Source of the DNA: Shewanella mangrovi
GTDB taxonomy: Bacteria > Pseudomonadota > Gammaproteobacteria > Enterobacterales > Shewanellaceae
Assembly: GCF_000753795.1 (NCBI RefSeq)
Contig: NZ_JPEO01000003.1
Coordinates: 186,001 to 250,000 of the forward strand
Reading direction: 5' to 3'
DNA length: 64,000 nucleotides
Part shown: positions 26,529 to 34,803 of the stretch, in pieces
Layout of the letters: the number at the start of each line of letters is the position of its first letter
How positions within the stretch are numbered: the first letter of the stretch is position 1
Position numbers and translations under genes: made by a program
Notes under the pieces: generated by a model
Seen by the model: only the letters and a program-made list of their open reading frames with translations
Told to the model about the DNA's origin: nothing
Database searches by the model: none

Positions 26529-27068
26529 CTATTCTGGAAACTTCGTCATTTTCATGGTTTGACACGTTTTCAAATCGCTCCCCTTTTTCCCCATCGCCAA
26601 GGTCATCTCATATGACGAATCAGGGGTAAATCTCAAGCTCATTGCCACGCTTAATGTTGGCATTCCTTCGGTGTGTTCTGGAATAAAATCAATTCCTTTC
26701 TCTGGTGGTTCAGCCGCTTTGACTATGAATGTATTCACAAAGCCCTCACTAAGAAACTGATGGAATCTGAGAACACGCTCTGAGTCGCTCCAACTGATAT
26801 AGCCAACATCTTCATGCTTTTCAGACTGCCCAATAGCATTGCTTGTTACTGAAATCGTCGTAAGGCGAAGGAAGTTGTTATCCAGCACAAACTCCCATTT
26901 ATGCTGGACTTGGGATGTCTGACCAAACCCTGTACTTTCACCTCGCCACTCACCTTGTAGCTTTGACACTGTCGTCCATGCTTTGCCTTTGGGTGAATCG
27001 TTTGCAAGTGCGGATACTGACACCATGAATAAGACCGCTGCGACGCATCTAGCTAAAAACTCAGTCAC
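26529..27068 (-). CDS. Hypothetical exported protein
   Basis: A 179-residue protein with a signal peptide (start MTEFLARCV, then a hydrophobic run ending SVSALAND). The mature part begins KLQGEWRGESTGFGQ and is mostly predicted beta strand, which recalls lipocalin- or nitrobindin-like barrels; this is an impression only. A KTCQTMKMTKF tail includes one cysteine. The start is GTG with a weak ribosome site. Bases here are more AT-rich and codon use less regular than in neighbours, and the gene stands alone between convergent cstA-operon and diguanylate cyclase units, so it may be acquired. The function is unknown. Confidence 0.55.
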   Translation of the reverse strand: MTEFLARCVAAVLFMVSVSALANDSPKGKAWTTVSKLQGEWRGESTGFGQTSQVQHKWEFVLDNNFLRLTTISVTSNAIGQSEKHEDVGYISWSDSERVLRFHQFLSEGFVNTFIVKAAEPPEKGIDFIPEHTEGMPTLSVAMSLRFTPDSSYEMTLAMGKKGSDLKTCQTMKMTKFPE

Positions 27069-27350
27069 TTAAAGAGCCCACTATTGTTTTATAAAAAGGA
27101 TGAAGTCACTTTGTAGCATTGCAAAAATTTGGTCAATTTTCGCATACAAGAGTGAGCCTGAACTCACGTTGTTGCCGTGGAATACGACGCATCAGAGCGC
27201 TTCCAACGAAAATAGAGATATCTGTAAGATATACGCGCAATGAAAACGAGCGTCGTTATTTCCACTCAAGAGGAAAATAACCGCTGCATCTGTATTGTGA
27301 TTCGTATTATGCAAGGCGTTATAAATAATTTTTCGCTGCCCATGCCTTCA

Positions 27351-29177
27351 CTAAACGTTATTATGCGTGGCGTTGCTAAGCGGCGGTTGTATTTGGTTGC
27401 GACCGTTGGCTTTAGCTAAATAAAGCTGCTCGTCGGCATGCTTTACCAGCAATTTCATGTCATCTTGTTCGCATGGACAGATACTGGCGTACCCCAGACT
27501 GATGCTGACCACGCCTAACGCTAAATCATCACGTCGCAATGCTTTTTCCACAAGAGTTTGCCGCAGCTTTTCAGCCAACGCCCCCGCCTGCACTACATCA
27601 GTATTGGGTAACAGTAACGCAAACTCTTCCCCACCGTAGCGCGCCACTAATGCGCTGCTGTCTTGCACATAAGATTGCAGGTGCTGCGCAACCGTTCTCA
27701 ACGCCACATCTCCGGCCTGATGGCCAAAGTTATCGTTGTAAGCTTTGAAGTAATCGATATCGCATAAAATCACGCTCAGTGGTTGCTGCTGCACTAAGGC
27801 CTGCTGCCATAGCGCTTTTAAACGTTCACCAAAGACCCGCCGATTGGCGATGCCAGTCAGCGGATCTTGCTCAGATAGCTTCGTCAGTCGCTCATTTGCT
27901 TGTTGCAATGCGAGCGTACGATGATGCACTTTCTGCTCCAGCATTTGGATCGAATTTAACTGTGCCTTCGCCAGCATCGCCAGACTATCGCGCAGATATT
28001 CCACTTCAATATAGGTCGGCTTATCAGTGTGATAGTCCGCTAACTGCTTGAGCGTGTTGTGACTGGCCATAGCCGCAATATTTTCAATTGGACCGGCAAT
28101 TTTACGCGCCAATGCTGCGCCGATAAACATCAGCAACAACAGTAACAATGCCGTGATGAAAATCGTTGCACGTACCTGTGCCATAATCGGTGCGGCAATG
28201 TTGTCAACCGGCAGCAGTACCACCAATTGCCAACTGAGTTGCAGACCTAAATCTATCTGCTTCACCTCCAAAAGATAGCTAGTACCATCAACTTCGATGC
28301 TATTGGGAATGTACGCGGTCGCCGCAATTGACGGAAGTTGCCGCAACAAAGGCGATGGATGGTTGGCAATACGGTAAGGCTCACCATTAGTGGCATTGAC
28401 TGGCAGCAGCGCCGTGTTAGACGATGCAATCAACTTACCGTTGTGTTGTTCGGTTAAAAAAGCTAACCCGTTATAGCCAATATCCAGTTTGGCCATAAAT
28501 TGATTAAGGCGATTCAGCGCAATATCCACCGCTACCACAGCCAACAGCTGCCCATCGGGCTGAACCACAGCTTTGGAAAGGCTGATGCCATAGTTATCAC
28601 TATCAAGGTAGTGATAGATTTCCCCCCAACACGCCTGCAGCGGTTGAGCAATCGCGCACTGCATAAATGGCCGCTTTCGCGGATCGTAACGACCAGGTAT
28701 ATGATTTTCAGCTAGGCCAAAATGGTCATCCAAGCTCGGCGCATAACCGATAAGATGCCGGTCATCACTCTCTATATTGCTGGCGATCTGAATATTTTCA
28801 GGTTCATTGGGAGGCCTTGATGCCGCAATAAAACGGCCATCCATCATGGCGACACTGACAAAACTCAGCTGCTGGTGCTGACGGAGTTGACTCAGCAACC
28901 AAGGGGCATTCTGTTGCAAGTTAGCTGTCGATAAATTGCCATCTAACAGAGCGGCGGAGTTGATATCACTAATGGCCGGCATAACTTCGGTGAGGCTTTC
29001 GACGTATTGCTCTACGCGTTTGCCCAGCTCTTGAGCAACACTATGGCCCATGGAGCGCGCGAGCGTTTCGCTATTTTGGTAGGACACAAAACAAAAAACA
29101 GCCGCTGCTATAAAAAACAGAAATGAGAACGGCAAAATAATCATAAGACGCAATGGGTAGGTGCGTGCAAATAACAT
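27351..29177 (-). CDS. Membrane-bound diguanylate cyclase with dCache sensor
   Basis: A 608-residue sensor enzyme that should make cyclic di-GMP. A membrane segment lies at about 12-32. A periplasmic dCache-like ligand domain spans about 35-325 (with ISDINSAALLDGN and GISLSKAVVQPDG). A second membrane segment follows at about 330-355, then a HAMP-like linker and coiled coil, then the GGDEF domain (about 435-595). The active site is GGEEF in ARYGGEEFALLLP, compatible with activity. The usual RxxD inhibitory site before it is replaced by DSSA, so product feedback inhibition is probably lost. The ligand is unknown. It is monocistronic after the ybiT terminator. Confidence 0.87.
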   Translation of the reverse strand: MLFARTYPLRLMIILPFSFLFFIAAAVFCFVSYQNSETLARSMGHSVAQELGKRVEQYVESLTEVMPAISDINSAALLDGNLSTANLQQNAPWLLSQLRQHQQLSFVSVAMMDGRFIAASRPPNEPENIQIASNIESDDRHLIGYAPSLDDHFGLAENHIPGRYDPRKRPFMQCAIAQPLQACWGEIYHYLDSDNYGISLSKAVVQPDGQLLAVVAVDIALNRLNQFMAKLDIGYNGLAFLTEQHNGKLIASSNTALLPVNATNGEPYRIANHPSPLLRQLPSIAATAYIPNSIEVDGTSYLLEVKQIDLGLQLSWQLVVLLPVDNIAAPIMAQVRATIFITALLLLLLMFIGAALARKIAGPIENIAAMASHNTLKQLADYHTDKPTYIEVEYLRDSLAMLAKAQLNSIQMLEQKVHHRTLALQQANERLTKLSEQDPLTGIANRRVFGERLKALWQQALVQQQPLSVILCDIDYFKAYNDNFGHQAGDVALRTVAQHLQSYVQDSSALVARYGGEEFALLLPNTDVVQAGALAEKLRQTLVEKALRRDDLALGVVSISLGYASICPCEQDDMKLLVKHADEQLYLAKANGRNQIQPPLSNATHNNV

Positions 29178-29403
29178 AAAAAGCGTTACCTATATTACAG
29201 ATTGTTCATATTTTTAGGTTTTGCTTTGGAGTTTAATTCAGCATCCATTGCTGCTCTTGAAAAGCGGCTAGAAGCATAAACACTCTGCGGCCTTGATGCA
29301 ATCAATGTTCAGTTTTGTAGCTAAATTGTTAGCTGTACTGAATAAGGCCAAGTTAAAAAGGCGACTTTGTATACCAGAATCCGCTGATTGTCTCACTAGG
29401 AAG

Positions 29404-29437
29404 CAAAAAAATCCCCGCTCAATGGCGGGGACTTTTC
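29404..29437 (-). terminator. Terminator of ybiT
   Basis: On the minus strand, a GTCCCCGCC-ATTGA-GCGGGGAT-type hairpin is followed by seven T, 16 bases past the stop. Confidence 0.85.
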
Positions 29438-29452
29438 TATCAAGGTTAAGAA

Positions 29453-31045
29453 TTAACCTTCAATACCTTTGCTGGCGAGGAACTCATCATAAGAGCCTTT
29501 GAAGTCACGGACGTTACCATGCGCAATTTCCAGAATACGGTTCGCCAGTGACGATACAAACGCACGATCGTGCGATACGAAGAACAAAGTACCTTCGTAC
29601 ATTTCCAGCGCGTTGTTGAGTGATTCAATCGATTCCATATCCAAGTGGTTGGTTGGTTCGTCCATCACCAAAATGTTCGGTTTTTGCAGCATCAGCTTAC
29701 CGAAGATCATGCGACCTTGCTCACCACCCGACAACACTTTAACAGACTTCTTGATGTCATCAGCGCCAAACAGCATACGGCCGAGTACCGCGCGAACGGC
29801 TTGGTCATCATCACCTTCACGACGCCACTGGCTCATCCAGTCAAACAGGTTCAGGTCGTTTTCAAAGTCATCAGCATGGTCCTGCGCGTAGTAACCAATT
29901 GAGCTGTTTTCAGACCAGTGAATGGTGCCTGATTTTTGTGGCAGTTCGTGGATCAGGGTGCGTACCAGCGTGGTTTTACCAGCACCGTTCTCACCCAAAA
30001 TGGCGATGCGTTCACCCACTTCAGCAATCAAGTTGAAGTCTTTAAACAGCGGCTCATCGTAACCATTAGTCAGTGCTTCCACGTTCAAGGCATTACGGAA
30101 CAGTTTTTTATCTTGTTCGAAGCGAATGTAAGGGTTAACACGGCTAGACGCTTTGATTTCGTCCAGTTTGATCTTATCAATCTGACGTGCACGAGATGTG
30201 GCTTGTTTCGCTTTAGAGGCGTTAGCCGAGAAGCGCGCTACGAAGGTTTGCAGTTCAGCAATTTGCGCTTTCTTCTTGGCGTTTTCAGCTACCAAACGCT
30301 CACGCGCTTGTGACGCAGCGGTCATGTATTCGTCGTAGTTACCTGGATACACGCGCAGCTCACCGTAGTCCAAGTCTGCCATGTGGGTACAAACTGAGTT
30401 CAAGAAGTAACGGTCGTGCGAGATGATGATCATGGTACTGTTACGTTGGTTCAAGGTTTCTTGCAACCAGCGAATAGTGTCGATGTCCAAGTTGTTGGTT
30501 GGTTCGTCGAGCAGCAGGATATCTGGATCAGAGAACAGCGCCTGCGCCAACAGCACACGCAGCTTCCAACCAGGGGCCACTTCGCTCATTGGGCCAAAGT
30601 GTTGTTCCAGCTCGATACCAACACCCAGCAGCAGTTCACCGGCACGAGATTCAGCGGTGTAACCGTCCATCTCAGCAAATTCCATCTCCAGCTCAGCCAC
30701 TTTGATGCCGTCTTCTTCGGTCATTTCAGGCAGAGAATAGATGCGGTCACGCTCTTGTTTCACTTTCCACAGCTCTTTGTGGCCCATGATCACTGTATCA
30801 ATCACGCTGTATTCTTCATACGCGAATTGATCCTGATTCAATTTACCTAGACGTTCGTTTTGATCCAGCGACACGTTACCAGCAGAGGGCTCCAACTCAC
30901 CGGACAAAATCTTCATAAAGGTGGATTTACCGCTGCCGTTCGCCCCAATCAGGCCGTAGCGGTTACCGTCACCAAATTTGACGGAGATATTTTCAAACAG
31001 CGGCTTAGCGCCAAACTGCATGGTGATGTTAGCGGTTGTGATCAC
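29453..31045 (-). CDS. ybiT: ABC-F family ATPase YbiT
   Basis: A 530-residue ABC-F protein, a soluble tandem ATPase that binds ribosomes. Two ATP sites are seen: [17 protein letters not shown] in the first half and [16 protein letters not shown] in the second. There are two signatures (a degenerate region before [10 protein letters not shown], and [12 protein letters not shown]) and two Walker B motifs ([11 protein letters not shown] and [10 protein letters not shown]). Between them is the charged linker rich in Lys, Ala and Gln. The GTG at 31045 gives a protein of the same length as E. coli YbiT, with GGGAA eight bases before it. An in-frame start at 31102 adds residues that do not match the family. 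Confidence 0.92.
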   Translation of the reverse strand: MITTANITMQFGAKPLFENISVKFGDGNRYGLIGANGSGKSTFMKILSGELEPSAGNVSLDQNERLGKLNQDQFAYEEYSVIDTVIMGHKELWKVKQERDRIYSLPEMTEEDGIKVAELEMEFAEMDGYTAESRAGELLLGVGIELEQHFGPMSEVAPGWKLRVLLAQALFSDPDILLLDEPTNNLDIDTIRWLQETLNQRNSTMIIISHDRYFLNSVCTHMADLDYGELRVYPGNYDEYMTAASQARERLVAENAKKKAQIAELQTFVARFSANASKAKQATSRARQIDKIKLDEIKASSRVNPYIRFEQDKKLFRNALNVEALTNGYDEPLFKDFNLIAEVGERIAILGENGAGKTTLVRTLIHELPQKSGTIHWSENSSIGYYAQDHADDFENDLNLFDWMSQWRREGDDDQAVRAVLGRMLFGADDIKKSVKVLSGGEQGRMIFGKLMLQKPNILVMDEPTNHLDMESIESLNNALEMYEGTLFFVSHDRAFVSSLANRILEIAHGNVRDFKGSYDEFLASKGIEG

Positions 31046-31206
31046 GTTAGGGATTCCCAGTTTCTTGCTGCAAAGTGTGCGTAATGCGAAGTTTAAAGCC
31101 AACCCCGCACAAAACGCGCCACTATAACAGCCCTATATGAATTATCAACTATGCCGGGCCATTTGCTGCGCTTAGCAGAGTTCATTTATCACGCGCTTAT
31201 GAAACA

Positions 31207-31234
31207 GCAAAACCCAGCGTTGGCTGGGTTTTGC
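31207..31234 (-). terminator. Terminator of copA
   Basis: A perfect 12-bp stem GCAAAACCCAGC / GCTGGGTTTTGC with a 4-base loop, 20 bases past the copA stop. Confidence 0.85.
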
Positions 31235-31253
31235 AACCTTGGCGCTATGGCAT

Positions 31254-34241
31254 TTAGTCCAGCTTTTTAAACCTTAGACGATTAGCGTTGGTCACGACCG
31301 TTAAGGATGACAGCGCCATGGCAGCCCCCGCAATCACAGGACTCAGCAACACACCAAATAATGGGTATAACACGCCAGCGGCGACCGGAATCCCGACACT
31401 GTTATAAATAAAGGCGCCAAACAAGTTTTGCTTAATATTACTGAGCGTCGCTTTTGATAACGCAAAGCCTGCGGCAAGATTTTCTAACCTTGGCGTCAGT
31501 AGCGTCATATCAGCACTTTCAATGGCCACTTCTGTACCTGTTCCCAGCGCGACACCAACATCAGCCGCCGCTAGCGCTGGCGCATCGTTAATGCCATCCC
31601 CCACCATGGCGACAACCTCCCCCTGCTGCTGGAATTTCTGCACCCAAGCCTGTTTTTCATCTGGGAGCACGCCAGCAATCACCTGGTCGATATCCAGTTG
31701 CTTAGCCACTGCGTTAGCGGTGTGTTCGTTATCACCTGACAGCAATACGAGCCGTTTCCCTTGCTGCTTCAGTAGTTGCAAAGCCGCTTTAGCATCTTCC
31801 CGTAGCGGGTCACTGATTGCGACTAACGCCGCCAGTTGACCGTCTTTGGCCACTAGCACCGGCGTCTGTCCAAGCTCAGCTGCTTGCTTCAGCGCGTCAT
31901 TGGCTGCGTCATCCAGCTCGATGTCGAACGCTTGCAGTAATTTTTCATTCCCAATTAACCACTGCGCCGCATCAATCTCGCCAACAATTCCCTGTCCTTG
32001 ACGATATTCAAACTGAGCCACCTCAAGCAACGGCTGTTGCTGGCGTTTCGCCGCTTGCAGCATAGCTTCCGCTAATGGATGCGACGATTGCTGCTCAAGA
32101 CTAGCCACTGCCTGTATTACCTGCGCCTCAGCCACATCACTAAAGCAGTTCACTGCCATCACGCGTGGTTTGCCTTCAGTAACAGTGCCAGTTTTATCCA
32201 GCACCACACAGTTCACTTTAGAGGCGGTTTGCAGCGCTTCACCGTTTTTAATCAATACGCCCATCTGCGCTGCGCGACCTACCGCCACCATAATCGACAT
32301 CGGCGTTGCCAACCCTAACGCACAAGGACAGGCGATAATCAGCACACTGGTTAAGACCACCAACGCGTGAGATAACGCAGGTTCGGGCCCGATGAAATAC
32401 CACACCACGGCCGCCAGCAAGGCGAGTAACATCACCACAGGGACAAACACCCCAGCAATTTTGTCGGTAAGACGCCCGATTGGCATTTTCGAGGTTTGCG
32501 CTTCCTGTACAAGGGCAATGATTTTAGCTAAGCGTGTGTCTTTCGGCTCCGACGTCACGCGATAGGTTAAACTGCCATCGCCATTAATCGTGCCGGCGCT
32601 GACCATTTCGCCAGCGGTTTTACTCACGGGTAATGGTTCACCAGTGAGCATGGCTTCATTGAGCAAAGATTGCCCGCTCACAACTTCGCCATCGAGCGCC
32701 ACTTTATCGCCAGGACGTAAGCGCAACACATCGCCGACTTGTACGCTGTCAATCGCGACTTGCTGATCGCCATCATCCCCCACCAACCAGGCAGTATTGG
32801 CTTGTAAACCAATCAGTTTTTGCACCGCTTCACTGGTTTTTCCGCGGGCGCGTAACTCCAACGCATGACCTAAGTTAATCAACCCCAGAATCATCAAGCT
32901 GGCTTCAAAATAAACATGCCGAGTCCCGTCTGGAAACCACTGCGGCGCCATTACCACCACGGTAGAGTACAGCCAAGCAGTCCCCGTGCCCACGGCAATC
33001 AAGGTGTCCATATTGGCACTTTTGGCTTTAAGCACCCGCCAAGCACCAGAGAAGAAATGACCGCCGCAGTAGATTAACAGCCCTAAGCAGATAATCGCGG
33101 CAATGCCCCAGCCAAGTCGTGAAGCATCGCTTTCAACGCTCATCTCACCGCCAAACCAGCCCCACAACATCATCGGCAATCCCACGCCAAGTGTCACAAT
33201 CGCTTGTATTACACGGGTGCGGTATTCCTTGGCATCATGTGCGGCCTTATCGGCCATAGCATCCGAAGCGTTTTCAATCACTTCGCCACGATAACCGGCA
33301 GACTGCAGAATTTGCTGCGCTTGTTCGGCCGCAATACTATTGGCAACCGACACTTGCTTATCCGCTAAATTGACTCTCGCAGCTACACCCGCGCTGTCAA
33401 ATGCCTTTTCAATTTTGGTGACACAACTTGCGCAGCTCATATCCGGTACAAACAGCAGTAACTTTTCTTCGTTCGCCACAGCTTTTGCTGCAGTTGAAGA
33501 TGGGGTGTCTGCGCTGGCCGCTTCCTCGCTAGCGACTTCTGCGGCCGATGCGGTACTGGCAGTGATGTTGCCTGCACCATCTGACGTTGGAGCGGAATTT
33601 TTCTCGATGCGCTCTGGCGTATATCCCGCCTCGCGTATCAATGTCTGCAGTTGCTCGGCATTCTGATCGGAAAGCACGGTTACCCGTTTGCTATCCAAAT
33701 CCACCTGCACCTCGTCCGCTTGTTGTAGTGCATTACGAATCGATTTTTCGCAATGACCACAGCTCATGTCAGGCACCAAAAACTCATACCATTTTGCTTC
33801 GGTTGTTGGCGCTACTAACGGTGACGGTGTGAAACCCGCCTCTCGAATAAGCTGTTGCAAGCTATCGGTGGATTGCGTGCTGAGGACATCAAGCTGTTTA
33901 GTATCAAGATCGACGTTCACTTCATCGGCATCAACTAGCGCCGCTCGAATCGACTTTTCACAATGGCCACAGTTCATGTCGGCAACAACAAAATGTTGCC
34001 ATTGCGGCGCCAATGTAGTTTCAGAAGGCATTTGCGCTTCGGCTTGATAATCTGCCTGCAGTAACCGTTCTCTGGCTTGTGCCTGTGTCAGCGTGGCTTG
34101 CTCGCCGAGCTCAAGTGTAAGTGATTTAGCGTCAACGTCAGTGCTGACATTCACATCCAGTTCATCAGCAAAAAGTGCGCTGATTTTGCGCGCACAGCCG
34201 CCGCAATGCATATTCGCAATATGAAATTGATAGGTCGTCAT
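31254..34241 (-). CDS. copA: Copper-exporting P1B-type ATPase with four metal domains
   Basis: A 995-residue inner-membrane pump that exports Cu(I). There are four N-terminal heavy-metal domains with CxxC at C13/C16 (MHCGGC), C91/C94 (MNCGHC), C161/C164 (MSCGHC) and C270/C273 (MSCASC). A Ser/Ala/Glu-rich linker of about 45 residues separates the third and fourth. The membrane copper site is CPC in IIACPCALGLATP. The phosphorylation motif is DKTGTVTEG, and GDGINDAPAL is the hinge motif. Domains two and three share CGHCEKSIR and an IREAG end, indicating recent duplication. The ATG has GGAGG six bases before it. It is divergent from cueR with a CueR-type promoter between. Most bacterial CopA proteins have one or two such domains. 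Confidence 0.95.
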   Translation of the reverse strand: MTTYQFHIANMHCGGCARKISALFADELDVNVSTDVDAKSLTLELGEQATLTQAQARERLLQADYQAEAQMPSETTLAPQWQHFVVADMNCGHCEKSIRAALVDADEVNVDLDTKQLDVLSTQSTDSLQQLIREAGFTPSPLVAPTTEAKWYEFLVPDMSCGHCEKSIRNALQQADEVQVDLDSKRVTVLSDQNAEQLQTLIREAGYTPERIEKNSAPTSDGAGNITASTASAAEVASEEAASADTPSSTAAKAVANEEKLLLFVPDMSCASCVTKIEKAFDSAGVAARVNLADKQVSVANSIAAEQAQQILQSAGYRGEVIENASDAMADKAAHDAKEYRTRVIQAIVTLGVGLPMMLWGWFGGEMSVESDASRLGWGIAAIICLGLLIYCGGHFFSGAWRVLKAKSANMDTLIAVGTGTAWLYSTVVVMAPQWFPDGTRHVYFEASLMILGLINLGHALELRARGKTSEAVQKLIGLQANTAWLVGDDGDQQVAIDSVQVGDVLRLRPGDKVALDGEVVSGQSLLNEAMLTGEPLPVSKTAGEMVSAGTINGDGSLTYRVTSEPKDTRLAKIIALVQEAQTSKMPIGRLTDKIAGVFVPVVMLLALLAAVVWYFIGPEPALSHALVVLTSVLIIACPCALGLATPMSIMVAVGRAAQMGVLIKNGEALQTASKVNCVVLDKTGTVTEGKPRVMAVNCFSDVAEAQVIQAVASLEQQSSHPLAEAMLQAAKRQQQPLLEVAQFEYRQGQGIVGEIDAAQWLIGNEKLLQAFDIELDDAANDALKQAAELGQTPVLVAKDGQLAALVAISDPLREDAKAALQLLKQQGKRLVLLSGDNEHTANAVAKQLDIDQVIAGVLPDEKQAWVQKFQQQGEVVAMVGDGINDAPALAAADVGVALGTGTEVAIESADMTLLTPRLENLAAGFALSKATLSNIKQNLFGAFIYNSVGIPVAAGVLYPLFGVLLSPVIAGAAMALSSLTVVTNANRLRFKKLD

Positions 34242-34299
34242 GGTTAACCTCCGGAGTCATCAGGCTCGTTAGGCAATATTTGAAACTTTGATGGATTAC

Positions 34300-34330
34300 A
34301 GGTTAAAGTCTCCAGTAACAGGAGAGTCAA
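34300..34330 (-). promoter_or_regulatory. CueR-type promoter and operator of copA
   Basis: On the minus strand, a -35 TTGACT (34330-34325) and -10 TAACCT (34305-34300) are separated by 19 bases, the long spacing used by MerR-type activators. The dyad AGTCTCC-N7-GGAGAGT (34307-34327), with one mismatch, lies inside the spacer. The TAACCT -10 and layout resemble the E. coli copA promoter. Copper-dependent activation of copA by CueR is expected. Confidence 0.85.
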
Positions 34331-34401
34331 GCACGACCTTGTGCTGCGAGTCTCAACTTATGCGTCAGTTCGCATAAAGCTTACGCTTGAGGAGTCAAAT
34401 G

Positions 34402-34803
34402 ATGAAAATTGGTGATGTCGCCGAGCAAACCGCAATGTCGGTCAAAAGTATTCGCTATTACCACGATATTGGCCTCGTGAAAGGCAACCGCGGCGCCAAT
34501 GGCTATCGTGAGTACAATGCGCAACAAGTGTCGTCACTGCTGTTTGTACAACACTGCCGTGAATTGGGCTTTAGTATTGAAGAATGCCGCAGTTTATTGC
34601 TGCTGAAACACGACCCTAAGCGCTGTGCCAGCGATGTTAAAAAGCTCGCCAGCGAACACCTGCAAGCGCTTGAACAAAAAATGCAGCGCCTGCAGGCACT
34701 GCATCAGGAGTTGAGCGGTTTAGTGGCACAATGCCAAGGTGGCGATTCACCCGACTGTCCCATCATTGACGGGCTTTCTGGTAAATGCTGCCACGATAAC
34801 TAG
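34402..34803 (+). CDS. cueR: Copper-responsive MerR regulator CueR
   Basis: A 133-residue MerR-family activator. The winged helix starts KIGDVAEQTAMSVKSIRYY and is followed by a dimer helix and a metal loop with C111 and C119 (CQGGDSPDC), the same positions and spacing as the two Cu(I) ligands of E. coli CueR (C112 and C120). An extra Cys pair near the C-terminus (GKCCHDN) is also present. GGAG lies seven bases before the ATG at 34402; an ATG at 34399 is also possible. It is divergent from copA, its evident target. Its stop overlaps the end of the convergent peptidase gene by four bases. Confidence 0.93.
   Translation: MKIGDVAEQTAMSVKSIRYYHDIGLVKGNRGANGYREYNAQQVSSLLFVQHCRELGFSIEECRSLLLLKHDPKRCASDVKKLASEHLQALEQKMQRLQALHQELSGLVAQCQGGDSPDCPIIDGLSGKCCHDN

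Noticed and set aside
27311..27330. GGCGTTAT-like sequence reminiscent of an integron attC end
   Set aside because: No matching partner core site with the right spacing or fold, no integrase and no cassette array.
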